From contig JASXTE010000016.1 of assembly GCA_030280995.1 (NCBI GenBank), positions 9,695,001-9,759,000 of the forward strand: DNA of 64,000 nt, written 5' to 3'. Positions 44,733 to 56,285 of the stretch are shown piece after piece. Under the pieces are notes generated by a model. It had not been told where the DNA came from. It did no database searches and was given only the letters and a program-made list of their open reading frames with translations. The stretch is from Hemileia vastatrix (lineage: Eukaryota; Basidiomycota; Pucciniomycetes; Pucciniales; Zaghouaniaceae). The position numbers were made by a program, and so were the translations under genes. Position 1 is the first letter of the stretch; each line of letters begins with the position of its first letter.

Positions 44733-46305
44733 GTAGAACTGCAATGATCTAGACATTGCCATAAGTTTCTACAATTCCTCTCTACCAAGCTTTACATCCT
44801 TAATGAATTTAAGAGAGTAGGTTTCCACCCCTACTGGGCTAGAACTTCAATGATCTAGACACCATCATGAGGTCCATTAATTTCCACAACTTCATCTATC
44901 ATACCAATTTTCCTGCATAACCAAATCAGACCTACAACCAAAAATCTCAACAAGCAAAAATTTTGACCAACTAAATCACCTATCCCCAACACAATTGCAT
45001 TCTTCTTCTAAAATAAATCTTGATGATCAACAAAACCAAAAGCCCACAATCCAAAGTTTTCTGTGTAATTGTAAATTGAGATAGATTCCATATAATCCTT
45101 TAAATGTGTGATTAATAAAAAAGATGACTGTGATGATACCAAAAATCATTCCAATTCTCCCTAATGAGTGTCAAAAAAAATGATTGACAAAAGCTCCATT
45201 TTTAGGTCACAGAGGACCACAAAAATATCTTCTACTTGATATATTTAAGTCGTTAAGCATCAAAAATTCAACAGTTTATATTCTTAGAGGACTTTTACCT
45301 GAATCACAAAGCCAATTCTAGAGATCAACCTAGAAAAAAATAAGCAGGTAAACAAACTTTTTGGGGTAACTGTTGATAGAGAATCCAGCCCATCAGTTAC
45401 CCCCACACTTGACAATATTTAATCTAGAAGATTCCCCAATGAGCACTTCTAACTAAAAGAAATCCTCCTCAAATCTTAACCATTATAATTCCTAGTTTTA
45501 TTGACATCTTCAGTTTTACATGGTCTTAAAGTTTAGGACCAATCATAAATAATCTTGAAAAGAATTTTCAGTTTTAAGTCTTGATGGACTAACATAAAAA
45601 AATAAAAAAATAAAAGATCTCCTCCAGCCATTTGGATGAGCCAAACCCCTGAGACCATACTCAAATCCAAGTGAACCTTTATTTTGGATACACAAGAAAG
45701 AAAAATTAAAAATATAACATTAATAAAAATTTTGAAAAGAAATTATTTTTGAAAATAAATTTTGAAAATTTGAAAATTTGAAAAATGATAATATAATGAG
45801 GATCAGGAGAACAAACTAATGATCACTGGGTGGGCTCCCTCCAATTTATAAAAATGATTGGAGACCACCAGTGATCATCCACCCCAATATAACAGCTTTT
45901 TTTTATAATTAAAAATAAAATAAAGTAAAAAAACACACAAAAACAGAAAAAATAAATAAAATGAAAAAAAATAAAATTCTTGAATCCAGACTTCCAAAAG
46001 ATTGTTCTGTGTCAGCATAAGGTTCCAGTTTATAGTCATAGAGGACTACCTATATAACAAAAACAAAGCCAGGATTAAACTAGAAACATAGAAGGGTTGG
46101 AACCAAACATTGCGAGGTAATTGTGAATAGAGCTTCCAACTCATCAATTACCCCCAAACTTGCCAATATCAAATCTAGAAGTTTCCCCTGTGAAAACTCC
46201 TAAAAAATTTGTTTCCACCTCATATTTTCACCCCAAAATAAAAATTTAAAATTGAAGTAATGATTGATTTCTTGAAAGACTTTGATATTTCCTAAAAGAT
46301 TGATG
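44733..46305 (-). other. Gypsy-3 non-coding internal region
   Basis: No coding frame. It contains diverged repeats: a phrase with AATGATCTAGACA at about 44750 and 44850, and a segment around 45290-45480 (GACAATATTTAATCTAGAAG) that recurs in altered form at about 46020-46200 (GCCAATATCAAATCTAGAAG). It probably represents the 3' untranslated part of Gypsy-3. Confidence 0.55.
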
Positions 46306-46610
46306 TTGTATTTTATCCTTATTTTGGAGTCACCTTTAAAAAATTGTAGATAGTTTATCCTCATCTTGAAATCACCTTTAAAATGTTTGTAGATTTTTTA
46401 TCCTCATTTTGGAGTTGCATTTAAAACAATTGTAGGTATTTTATCCTCATTTTGGAGTCAACTTTAAAATGATTGTAGATAGTTTATCCTCATTTTGGAG
46501 TCACCTTTAAAATGAATGTAAGTAGTTTATCCTCATTTTGCAGTCACCTTTAAAAATTATTGTAGGTAGTTTATCCTCATTTTGGAGTCAAACTTCAGTA
46601 CTCTTTGTAC
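46306..46610. repeat. Minisatellite of ~40-46 bp in Gypsy-3
   Basis: About seven units with the core TTTATCCTCATTTTGGAGTC, followed by ACCTTTAAAA and TTGTAGGTAG. Single dispersed copies of the core lie at about 48418-48440 and in shortened form at 48208 and 48310, all inside Gypsy-3. Non-coding. Confidence 0.85.
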
Positions 46611-46619
46611 CCCAAGGGT

Positions 46620-48060
46620 AAAACTTCTTCACTTGATCAGTGGCTACCCTCTTCTTCAAGACAACACCATCCTGAGTCTATGAGCCAACCTTTGATCCCA
46701 ATACCTGACAGACTGATCCCTGATCTTCATCATCCTAGTGTATGCCTTCTACAAATATTCTTCCTTCTTCTCTAACTGTTGAATTTTAGCACAGAAAAAT
46801 ATTCAGTAGTTATGACAGCATCCCAATCAACACCAAGATAAGATTTGGCTTTAAGATCATCTGGTAAAACAGCTTTCTTACGAAAAACTAATTCATAAGG
46901 AGAATAACCAGTTTTCCTCTTGGTGGTAATCCTGTCAGAAAATAAAACAAGGGGTAAATAATGCCTCCACTTTTCAGCACTTTTTTCACACATTTTAACC
47001 AAAGCATCCTTAATAATTTGATGCCCCCTTTAAACCATTCTTTCTGCTTCAGGATAATATGGGGTCACGACACTAATCTTTGAGCTAATTTTTGAAACAG
47101 CTTCCTTGAAGTCTGCACCAAACTCAGAGCTACCATCAACAGTTACCAACCTCATAACACCATACCTATACACCCGTTCCTTCATCAAAAATTCTGCTAC
47201 ATTTTTAGAAGATAAACTAATAAGAGGGACAGCCTCAACCCAACCAGACAAATCATCCCTTGCCACAATCAAGTACTTATATTTACCTTCCTTGATGTGA
47301 ACAGCATCCAAACTAACCTGTCCAAAGATAGTTTTTTCACCGGTAGAATGTCCAGGTTCTTTTGGCCTTAAATAACTTCTTCTCTGACATTCTTCACATG
47401 ACTGAACCCAAGATCTAACAGCCATCTTCATTCCAGGCCACCAAAACCTATCAGAAATTGGTTTATAAGTTTCTCCAAATCCTGTATGCACTAAAACTTC
47501 ATGAAGAGATTTCATAACCAATTCTTGACTTTTTCTATGAGATACATCAACTTGAGGATTTGGATTTCTTTTTTTCATCAACCTTCTACCAGAAAAATAA
47601 AAACCAGGTGACTTCTTTTTGATAGCCACCCATTTAGCTTCATCACATTCTTCTGATTTTCCCAGAGACAACAAATATTTCACAATCAAAAAATAAAACC
47701 CAGTCTGGCCCCAAATTTCATCAGAAAAATCCAATAATATAACATCCAAAGGAACCTCCCTGTCCCCAATGTCTCCCACTTGTGAGTGAGCAATCATTCT
47801 ATGAGCATTTGGCTGTTTTCTGAATTCAACATAATACACTGCATTCAAAAAATTTTCCATGCTACCACTATCCTCCTTCAGATCCCAAAAATAAACACCA
47901 TTAACCAACTTCCCATTATCCCAAAGAACTACACCATTCTTATCTACGAAAACCTCGTGATCATCTAGATCATTGACATCATCAAACTCAAAAAAAATAG
48001 AACCAGCCAGTTTAACCTCATGGGGGGATACTCCTCATCTTCATAAGGTTCATCCCAAAA
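46620..48060 (-). pseudogene. Gypsy-3 integrase region of pol
   Basis: Read from about 48060 downward. After an acidic stretch comes an integrase zinc finger (HEVLVHTGFGETYKPI...CEECQRR, about 47500-47385) with FWWPGM. The catalytic core follows: Asp in VSLDAVHI (about 47310), Asp in TVDGSSEFG (about 47145) and Glu in YYPEAERM (about 47050). Then come GYSPYELVFRKKAVLP and a C-terminal piece with KIRDQSVRYWDQRLAHRLR (about 46720-46660). A TAA at about 47033 and stops near 46650 break it. It belongs to the integrase superfamily of LTR elements but is quite unlike those of Gypsy-1/2 or A/B. Confidence 0.85.
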
Positions 48061-48573
48061 ATTTTTAATAATATTTTTCTTTTTAACCTCTCTTTCTGGA
48101 GGAGTAATAATAAGAGAGTGTTAAAAATCTTCAAAAATGATTTTTTTGTGATTTTTAAATTATAAAGAGATTTTTAGTTGAATTCCATCTTGATGGTGCA
48201 GTTTTTCCTCTTGCTGGGGGTCAAAAAGAGAATATTTATATAATTTTTTATATATTTTTTATTTGATTATTCTTATAATTTTTTTTCTTGATGTAGACTT
48301 TTTGAAATGCAGTTTATCCTCTTGCAGGAGGAAGACAGAAATAAAAATAATAGAAGGAAAAGAGAATCCAAGAGAGATCATAGAAGAGACAATAAAACAT
48401 TTTCAGAAAGTTTTAGGTATTTTATCCTCATTTTGGGGAATTCATATTCCTGATATCCCCTGGTAGAAACCCAAAAATATGCCCCAAGGGCTTATTGACA
48501 AATTCCATAAACTCAGAAAATAAATCCCCAGAATTTGTCCTACCAAAGGACATAAAAAATAAACTACCTTTTT
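48061..48573 (-). other. Short stretch where RT/RNase H would be expected in Gypsy-3
   Basis: Only T-rich sequence and dispersed TTTATCCTC repeats are seen between the integrase and gag-like pieces. No YxDD or RNase H motif is visible, so RT/RNase H appears to be deleted or never present. Confidence 0.5.
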
Positions 48574-49658
48574 TCAAAATATGAGTACATCCAAGTTATG
48601 CACCTTATTATGAAATGGTACTACACTCTCTATTAGTGCAGGAAAAACCATATCCTCCTTATCAATCTCTTCCTGAGATTGAAACAAATCTACCATACAT
48701 ATACCAGATTCATAAACCATATCCACATCTGCATTGCTGACAGTCTTTGCTTCTGAAGACAAAACCTGAGGAAAATAATCCTCTAAATCTGATTCTGAAA
48801 CATCCAACACAAAACTATCCCCATCATCCAAAATTTCTTCATCAGGGACAACAATATCTTCATCTTCAGAAACCTCTTCTTTCCCAACAGAATATTTAAC
48901 AGAAATAATATCTTCATGCTGAAGGAAATCTTCAGGAATGGCTAAATCCAAAATTTAAAAAGTAACTGATTCTTTTACACCTTCCTCTGTTATCTCTTCA
49001 GTGACCAAAGTGTCTTCTCCATAGTCCAAATCAACAGAATTATGAGTATCCAGATGTTCCAAAATGACCTTCTTTAGAACCACCATACCAGGAATCCTAA
49101 TTTCTCCATCTGGGATATTCTTCATTAAATTCACATTAATAAGCACCATAAAAACATCTTTCTTAACCTTTCCCCCATAGCATCACAAAATACATACTTT
49201 GATACATTATCATGAAATAAAATTTTATACTCCAGCATATAATCCAGAACCACCTGGGATTCAACCATAAACTGATGATACTTACCCAGAGATGTTACAA
49301 CACTTTTTGATTCCCATTTCCTAGCTATATCCTTCAGATCCTCCAATAAATAAAATTTTTTCCACCTTTTTTACATTTCCATCTTCAGCTTTCCCCCATC
49401 TTGATCTTGAAAACCATCCATAGCAATAACCTCCTTTTCCACCTCTCGGTCCACAATAAAGAAATTAATCTGCTTCACCATATCCAAAGTTAAAGCATTG
49501 TAAATCCCCGCTGCAGTTTCATAACTATGTAAAAATCCCTCTAAATCATCTCCAGAAAACTTGGGCCCAACCCAAGATACAATCCTTACTGATTCCCTAA
49601 CAGGTACACCAGCAGCCAAAACACCAGATCCAATACCAGAATACATCCAAAATAGCAC
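48574..49658 (-). pseudogene. Gypsy-3 gag-like and acidic region
   Basis: Three consecutive minus-strand frames. First (49658-49371): VSWVGPKFSGDDLEGFLHSYE, a layout common at the start of gag capsid domains in fungal Gypsy elements. Second (49346-49131): a helical block with KYHQFMVESQVVLDYMLEYK. Third (49149-48574, two pieces): a strongly acidic tail (EDEDIVVPDEEILDDGDSF). No protease DTG or zinc knuckle is recognised. Stops separate the pieces. It is best read as a decayed gag or gag-pre region; assignment rests on position just inside the 5' LTR. Confidence 0.5.
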
Positions 49659-49941
49659 CAGAAACCAATAAAAATCTGCAAGGGTTCATCCCTTTACCAG
49701 ACAACCATCAATATCCTACAAGGTTTCAGCCCTTTACTAGGATATACCAACAAAAAAAAACAAAAACAACAGATCTATCAAGGGTTCAGCCCTATACCTA
49801 GATCCCTACAACCACAGTTCATGAACTGGTTCAGAAAGTTACCAGAATCACCAAAAACACCAACCAATCAAAATCCAGAAGTCCAACAAGTAATTTTCTT
49901 CAGAAGCTAGAGAATTTGAAACTCACGTTTTGCGTCAAAAA
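49659..49941 (-). other. Gypsy-3 leader
   Basis: Non-coding, with three copies of a short phrase (AAGGGTTCAGCCCT-like, about 49680, 49720 and 49780). On the minus strand the sequence after the LTR starts TTTTTGACGCAAAACG; no TGG-type primer site is seen. Confidence 0.5.
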
Positions 49942-51389
49942 TGTAGAGGGACTCTTACAGTCACCTTTATGTAAGCATAATCTGAAGGAGTTGGATAATC
50001 ACGAGAATACACTGTCCATCTAAGTAAACATAAGGTTCAATAAAATAAGCTTGAAGATCTTCTTGAAGAGTTGGATGAGTTGAAATTCTGAGATTTAGAC
50101 TTTAAATGTGTTGGAAACCTATAATGAAGACAAATCTAAGCTCAACCAATGATTACACCAGCCAAAAAAATACCTAGTACCAGATTACACTGATACCAGT
50201 CACAGAAAATACTTAGAACAAGCTGAAACACTTTCACTATATACTGAAAAGTACAGTAAAGTACTCCAGAAACTACCCTTGGAATGACCTTCTCAAAGGT
50301 GCCTTATTAAAGGACTGCCCCAGGTTTATCGAGTTTCCCACAAAAATAAAAGAGTGTAATTTATTATAATTTTATTTTATGAATTCTATAGGAAAAGAAA
50401 TTAATTTTAGTCACCCATAATGAGAGCTATCCAATGGTGCCTTATATGTTGATATTTTTATTATAATTGTTGTTTTATGTTAAATATTGTTAATTATCAA
50501 AAAAGACCCTTAATATCGAAAATAAGAAGTCAAAAAACATGTATAAGACTAAGATTCTCTACTTCTCCTAATTCTTCTGCTCCATACCTTTCCAACAATA
50601 CCCTAAATTCATAGGATCCACAATAAACTATTGATCTAATAATCATAACAAATTTCTAACCAAATTTTTCTACAGTGACCAAACTTTGGTCCAGTGACCA
50701 AAATTGAACCCAGTGACCAGAATTTCCCATTTTGAGAAAATATAGCCACAATGAGCTCTTTTTTCAATAATGAGCTAATTTTGTCAGATTGAGCTAAATT
50801 TGCCTCAGTGAGATAATTTTTCCACCATGACCAAACTTTGCCACAATGACAGAATTTTTCAGTACACTTTGCTTTTGCACTGGAAAATCACCCGAGAAAA
50901 CCGGAGTGCACTGGAGCACTGGAGCTCACTGGCCATTCAATCAGCACACCATATCCACCAATAATACTAAAAATCACTAAATCAAGTAAAACACTAAGAA
51001 AACAGTAAAATATGATAAAAAACCAACAATACTTAAAAGATAGAGAAAATTCTGGCTATCCAATGATAATAATCACCTTCCAAAATTCCAAATATCCAGC
51101 CTGATAATATTTAAAATTGCTAATAATCTTCAAAAATAAACCCAAAAGAGCCCCGAAAAATACCCAAAGTTGGAGAATCCTCCCCGAAATCCAGTGAAAC
51201 CATTACCAAATCCATAAAACCATCAAATCACAATAAAAATACCATCATATAATGGTTCCAAAATGCCACAAATCAATCCAAAAATATCCATAATGACCAA
51301 ATTAACACCCAGTAACACCATAACTTACTTTCAACCAATATTAAATCAAATTTTCACCAAATTGGCCTACCCAGATGTGAAATGCCACA
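49942..51389 (-). repeat. 5' LTR of Gypsy-3
   Basis: 1448 bp, matching 36526-37993 with many substitutions and small gaps. Ends are TGTAG and CCACA on the plus strand. Confidence 0.85.
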
Positions 51390-51802
51390 GAATCTTATAG
51401 AATAGCATCTATATTTTTAAAAGGGGGAAGGACAGCTAATTCCAGGCTTAAGATTCTACTTGATATACATCAAGATTCATATTGTCATATTTAAGCACAG
51501 TGTGACCTAGCTAAACTTTTGAGGATGACAAAGTTAATCATATGGGATGAATCTCCAGCACAACATTGCCATTCTTCTGAGGCAGTGGATAGAAGTTCTC
51601 AGGATATCCTGAAAAACAATCTTGCTTTTGAGAAAATTGTTATGCTTTTGCTGGTATGCATTTTCAACTAACATCTAACTATTAAAATTTCTTTTTCATT
51701 AAATAAATGGATAAATATATATTTCCATTTCAATTATCATACATTTTTACTGATGCCAAAATATATTACATTCTTATAATTTTATGTCATTCTTCAGGGG
51801 AC
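51390..51802 (+). pseudogene. Helitron helicase, middle piece
   Basis: It contains the Helitron helicase block after the Walker A position: GRTANSRLKIPLDIH (about 51420-51470), then LLRMTKLIIWDESP (Walker B-like DE, about 51515-51560), SSEAVDRSSQDILKNN and AFEKIVMLL. A GTATGC...TTCAG intron-like stretch (about 51652-51797) leads to GGGAC, where Gypsy-2 is inserted. The segment carrying Walker A (GGTGKT) that should precede it is absent: to the left lies Gypsy-3, and the left Helitron piece stops before it. Helicase would unwind the donor strand; this copy cannot bind ATP. Confidence 0.8.
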
Positions 51803-52607
51803 TGTCACCGGACAACCTAGGCAAAAGGTCAAGGGTGTTTCTAGAAGTGACATGAGGGGATAGTTTGAAAACATCTTTGAAGCACAGAGGAAATGTTTGA
51901 GGAAGTGATTCAAAGATGACTCGAAGTAAAAGCTACTACTTCGAGTTAAATTTGATAAAAATTCTAATATAATTTAAAGGTAATATTAATATTCTTAAGA
52001 TCTCACAAAGGGTTGGAAACTCAATAATCAAAGATTTAAGATTTAGAAATTATTACTGATAAAAATAAGGAAATGTACAATTATAATGATTTAACCTGAA
52101 GCTTTACCACTATTAACTATATATAATTTTTATAATTTAATTCTAAAGGAATAACAAACCACAATCCAACCCCTTTTATATTCATTACTCCTCCTTGCAT
52201 TGACCTCATACCCATCCATCATTCCACACACCACAGACCACCAAAAATACACCCGTTACACCTGGACCCTCCTCATTAACATCTGTTAACCCTTTAATCC
52301 TCCACTAACCATCCCGTCCATGCTCACTACCCCTGTTAACCCAAAGATACTTAAAAAACCTTTTAGAGGAATATTACATTAACTGTTGCGCTGTGCGTCG
52401 CTTATCAAAGAAAAGACTAATCACACTTTTGAAAGATTGACTAATTTAAATTTAAATTTTTGACTAGCGCGGTTGAATAGTGAATACACAAAGGAAAGTC
52501 GCAGTTGCTATGTAGAATCGTTTTCTGTGCTTCGAATATGGTTTTAGACCTCTGTATTATTGATTTAATGAGCTGCTTTTGCCTCGAGTGTCACGTGACG
52601 TGTGACA
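51803..52607 (-). repeat. 3' LTR of Gypsy-2
   Basis: 805 bp. Ends with CACGTGACGTGTGACA on the plus strand. The sequence just inside is GATGCCCGGGTATAAAACGC, not a polypurine tract. Confidence 0.94.
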
Positions 52608-52616
52608 GATGCCCGG

Positions 52617-52624
52617 GTATAAAA
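52617..52624 (+). promoter_or_regulatory. TATA box of the antisense gene in Gypsy-2
   Basis: CCCGGGTATAAAACGCAAGC lies 10-18 nt inside the LTR edge and about 80 nt before the antisense ATG (52704). The equivalent in Gypsy-1 reads CCCGGGTATAAGAATCGCAA. The conserved position makes it a likely promoter. Confidence 0.55.
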
Positions 52625-52703
52625 CGCAAGCTCTGTTTAGCGTGAGACATATTCTTCCCACACTACTTTCTCTCAACTCTTCTTTTAATTATTTATATTT
52701 ATT

Positions 52704-53663
52704 ATGTTGTCTTGTCCTACCCCAACTCCCACGCCTCCACACCCCAAAGCGGATGGTGAAATCGTTGCCTGGCAATATTCTCAAGCCTGCACGGCCTGAG
52801 AATTGGTAGAATATTTTTGCATTGAAAGCATGCCTACACGAGGTCTTCACCAGAAATGTGAGTTTTGCTACTGGAGATGGGTGACGTGTGATGCCCTATC
52901 AAAAAATGCGGACATCAAACAACGGTTTACAAAAACTAAATACTGGGTAATCCCAAAGACCAAAGAGGTGGTTGAAGATATCTGGGACGTATTGGTCGGG
53001 GACAATCAGTCGGTGGAAGAGATTGATGAGGAGGTTGAGGATACTGTGGCAGCCTGGGTAACCCAGGCCACAGGTAAAAAATGAGGGGTGGAAGAGGAGG
53101 TAGATGATTTGGTTGAAGAGGATGAGGATGAAGTACCCATCTCGAGGCAGACACCAAAGAAGCAGCGGATGGTCATCAAAGATGATAAAGAGGAGAAGGA
53201 AGTGACGGTGGAGGTCACCCCAAGTTATTTTTAGAGGATGACCCATTTTTTGAAGTAAGTCTGCTTATCTTTTATTTCAAAAATTTTGTTACTGATGACC
53301 GTATTTTTTTAGAATTCAGATGTCATCGCGGAAGTTCCAATTGTGGAAGCGGTGCCATCGCTGCCAGTTGAGGAAAATAAACCAGTGATTGATTCGAGGG
53401 AGGAAAATGGGGAAACTCTTGACCAGGTATGGTTGAAGAAACCTCGGCAGGGTCAAAGAGCACGATTCATCAAATATTTAAGTGGTAAGGTGGACAAGAT
53501 TGTCAATGCGGCCTCCTTTGATGTGGCAGAAGAATTGCTGGAGATTGGAGAAGTAGTACTGGTAGGAGAGGAGGAGGTATTTGAGAAATGCAGGAAGGAA
53601 ATAAGGGTGGTTTTGGAAAAAATTAAGATATTGGTTTGGGACAAAATACAGGAGAAAATTTGA
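52704..53663 (+). pseudogene. Antisense accessory gene of Gypsy-2: Cys-cluster, acidic, helical protein
   Basis: Same architecture as 39464-40414: a Pro-rich start (PTPTPTPPHPKADG), a Cys cluster (ACTA.....YFC...HQKCEFCYW...TC), QRFTKTKYWVIPKTKEVVEDIWDV, acidic tracts around VEEEVDDLVEEDEDEV, an intron at 53255-53312, and a C-terminal part with GQRARFIKYLSGKVDKIVNA, FDVAEELLEIGEVV and EKCRKEIRVVLEKI. Stops: TGA at about 52798 (at a cluster Cys), TGA near 53083 and TAG near 53232. None coincide with the stops in Gypsy-1, so the ancestral gene was intact and decayed independently. The predicted ancestral length is about 300 residues. Function unknown; nuclear or DNA-related roles are possible. 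Confidence 0.68.
53255..53312 (+). other. Intron of the Gypsy-2 antisense gene
   Basis: GTAAGT donor, TTACTGATGA branch-like site and TTTTTAG acceptor, 58 nt, in the same place as the intron in Gypsy-1. Confidence 0.65.
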
Positions 53664-54540
53664 AATGGAAAGAGAAAAAAGAAAGAAAGAGGGAAGGAGA
53701 AAAAATAGAAAGCAATTTGTGTATTTATTATTTTATTTTGTATTTTTAATTGAAATATATATTTTATAAGATTTTGAGAAAGAAAAAAGAAAAGATTTGA
53801 ATATAATTTTTGTTTTAAATTTTGAAAGAAGAAAAGAAAAAATATTTAACTGAAAAATTTTAGTTTAAGTTTTGAAAGGAAAAAAAATTTAAGTAAGAAG
53901 AAAAAAATAGTTGATTGAAACAATATTGTTTGAAATGAAAATTTAATGAGAGAAAAAATTGTTATTTGTGAAAGTTTTATTTATTAATGTTTTTGAGGAA
54001 TTTAGGTTATTTGAAAAGAAAGAAGAAAAAAAACAGTTTTTTTAAAAAAGAATTTGAAAGAAAGAAGTAATTTGTTCAAAGAATTTTAAAAGAGAGATTT
54101 AAATGTTGAAGTGAAGTTTGAGAAAGATTGTCGTATTGAGTCTGTGAAAAATTTTGATAGTTTAAAGAAAAAGGAATAAGGGAAAAAAGAATAGTTTGAA
54201 AGGAGAAAAATAAAGAAAATTTAAAGGAATTATTGATTTTTTAAGATTTTATTTTAATGAATTTTAATATATTATTTTTTTTTCTAATTTTAACTTTTTA
54301 ATTTAATTTAATTTAGTTTTAGTTTAGTTTATTTTATTTTATTTCATTTTATTTATTTTATTTATTTATTTATTTTTTAAAGAAGGTTGAAAAAAGCTTT
54401 TGAGAAGAAGAAAGAAGAAAAAAGAGAGAACAGAGTAAGGATTTTTAGAAGAGAAGAAGTTTTAGAATTTTAAGAAAAGAAAAGAAAAGAGAAAGGAAAA
54501 AAAAGAGAAGAGAAGAGAAAAATAAAAGAGAGTTCTAAGG
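53664..54540. repeat. Purine-rich spacer of Gypsy-2
   Basis: GAAAGAAGAAAAGA-type sequence with an ATTTTATTTTATTT block near 54330, homologous in character and position to 40415-41410. No coding content. Confidence 0.7.
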
Positions 54541-55109
54541 TTTTTGTTTTAAAGGATATTTAAGATGAAGAGGTTTTAAGAGCTCAGGGGCATTAGAAAC
54601 ATTGATGGCTGGTTCCCAGGATGTTTTGTGTGAGTCATCAAGGAAGCCTTCCCATTTAACAAGGTATTGAAGTTTCCCCTTGCGCATTCTTGAATCAAGG
54701 ATACGGCTTACTTCCCACTCTAGATGGTCTTCTACTTTGACCGGTTACGGAGGGGGTTGGTTCCTGCCTGGGTATGTTTCTAAAGCCAGTTCCAGGAGAG
54801 ATACGTGAAAAACAGGGTGAATAGCCTGCCATTTAGGAGGTAGCTTGAGTCGAAATGCAGTTTTAGAGACTTTGGAGTCAATTTTGAATGGTCCCAAGCA
54901 TTTTTCGGCCAGTTTCTTTGATGTTCAAGTTGTTCAAATGTCTTGTGCATTGAGCCATACTTTGTCTCCTGATTTAAAGGAAGGAGCAGATTTTCGATGT
55001 TTGTCGGGCTGTTCCTTGTACCTTCGAATCACTAATTCCAAGTGTGATTTAAGTTCTTCTTGGAGTCATGATATGGTTCGAAGATAATGTTCCACAGGAT
55101 GACTAGTTC

Positions 55110-56285
55110 TATCAGTGTATCTAGTATTTAAGTATGATATAATAGTATTTATTTATGGTCCTACTACTTATTAATAAATGATTTAGTGATTAAACTTCAG
55201 GGGAAGACTAATAAAATAGTTATACTCAAATAAAACTCACAATACTTGGATTTAAATGCGTGCTAGTGGTGGAAAATAGATGAATATAATATAGTTATAG
55301 CTTATATAAAGATAATATCAATTTATAATGGCTTTATAATATATTTCTAAATAATAATAAATGTGTTACAATTTTTGTTTGAATTGTAGTAAGTGAATTA
55401 TGTCTAATAACCATCAAAATCCTCCCTTACATATACCAAAATCCACTGGAGTGCACAGACCTTCAATCCAGATGATGATACTGCTATCCCCGACAATTAA
55501 AGCACTGTGATGGCAAATCACCTCCCCATGGCGTCCACTTCAAGCAGATTCAACACCCAGACCTCTAGTAAGGACCCTTCATCACAATTAATGATAACAC
55601 AGACCCATACCATAAATAGAATAAACAGATTAAAGCAGATACCATAAAGAAACAGGTAAAATTACTCATCCAAAGAGTATATAATGAGACCCAAAGCATA
55701 TAAAGGAACTAATTTAACTGTCCAAGCCCCCAATAAAATTCCCAAGCATCCATATTAACCCAGAAATGACCTCCCAACCCATAAATCCGTGAATATCCAT
55801 CCAAGGAAGCAGATTAAGTTGTCCAGACTGAGTGTATGCGCCTGAAATAGATGTTTATGCTTCTGTAAGCGTTGTGAGTCCACTGGATACGTCCATATGA
55901 CCTAAAATAAGCAGAAAATTAAAGGTTATAGGCTATTAAGAGGCTAAAACCCACTTATATACCTAAATATACATAATATACTGCATATTTCACTGAATAT
56001 GAGATTTATGTATACATATAAGCTTATGTATGTCAATAATTACTTAATATCACTTAAGATAAGTATATTATGACTCCATTAAGACCTTAATAAGTATTAT
56101 TAGGCTATGGATAAGCTATTCAAACTATTATAATTTATATAATAGAGTAATAATTATATATATATATAATAAAATCATATATATTATTATTTTAACCTTA
56201 TTTTTAAGATATAAGCTTAATGTACTTAAGGTTATCTTATTTTTAGTATAAGAAATACTCAGTTCTATGGATATCTAGGCTGACA
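55110..56285 (-). repeat. Solo LTR inserted in Gypsy-2 integrase
   Basis: A perfect AGTTC duplication (55105-55109 and 56286-56290) flanks it, and the uninterrupted site is seen in Gypsy-1 (GATTAGTTCCTACATGG near 41946). On the minus strand it begins TGTCAGCCTAGATATC and ends ACTGATA. The first ~30 bp resemble the Gypsy-A LTR start, but the rest is different or strongly diverged. Confidence 0.88.

Larger units (their letters stand above)
36526..51389 (-). mobile_element. Gypsy-3: LTR retrotransposon, minus strand, interrupted by Gypsy-1
   Basis: Large related LTRs (49942-51389 as 5' LTR, 36526-37993 as 3' LTR on the minus strand) share short inverted ends TGTAG...CTACA or CCACA. A purine-rich GGAGGGAGGA lies directly before the 3' LTR on the minus strand. 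The inside holds gag-like pieces, an integrase and a minisatellite, but no reverse transcriptase that I can find. The flanks (TGTGA left, GAATC right) do not form a TSD. Without Gypsy-1 it is about 8.7 kb. The LTRs show many differences, so it is old. Confidence 0.8.
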
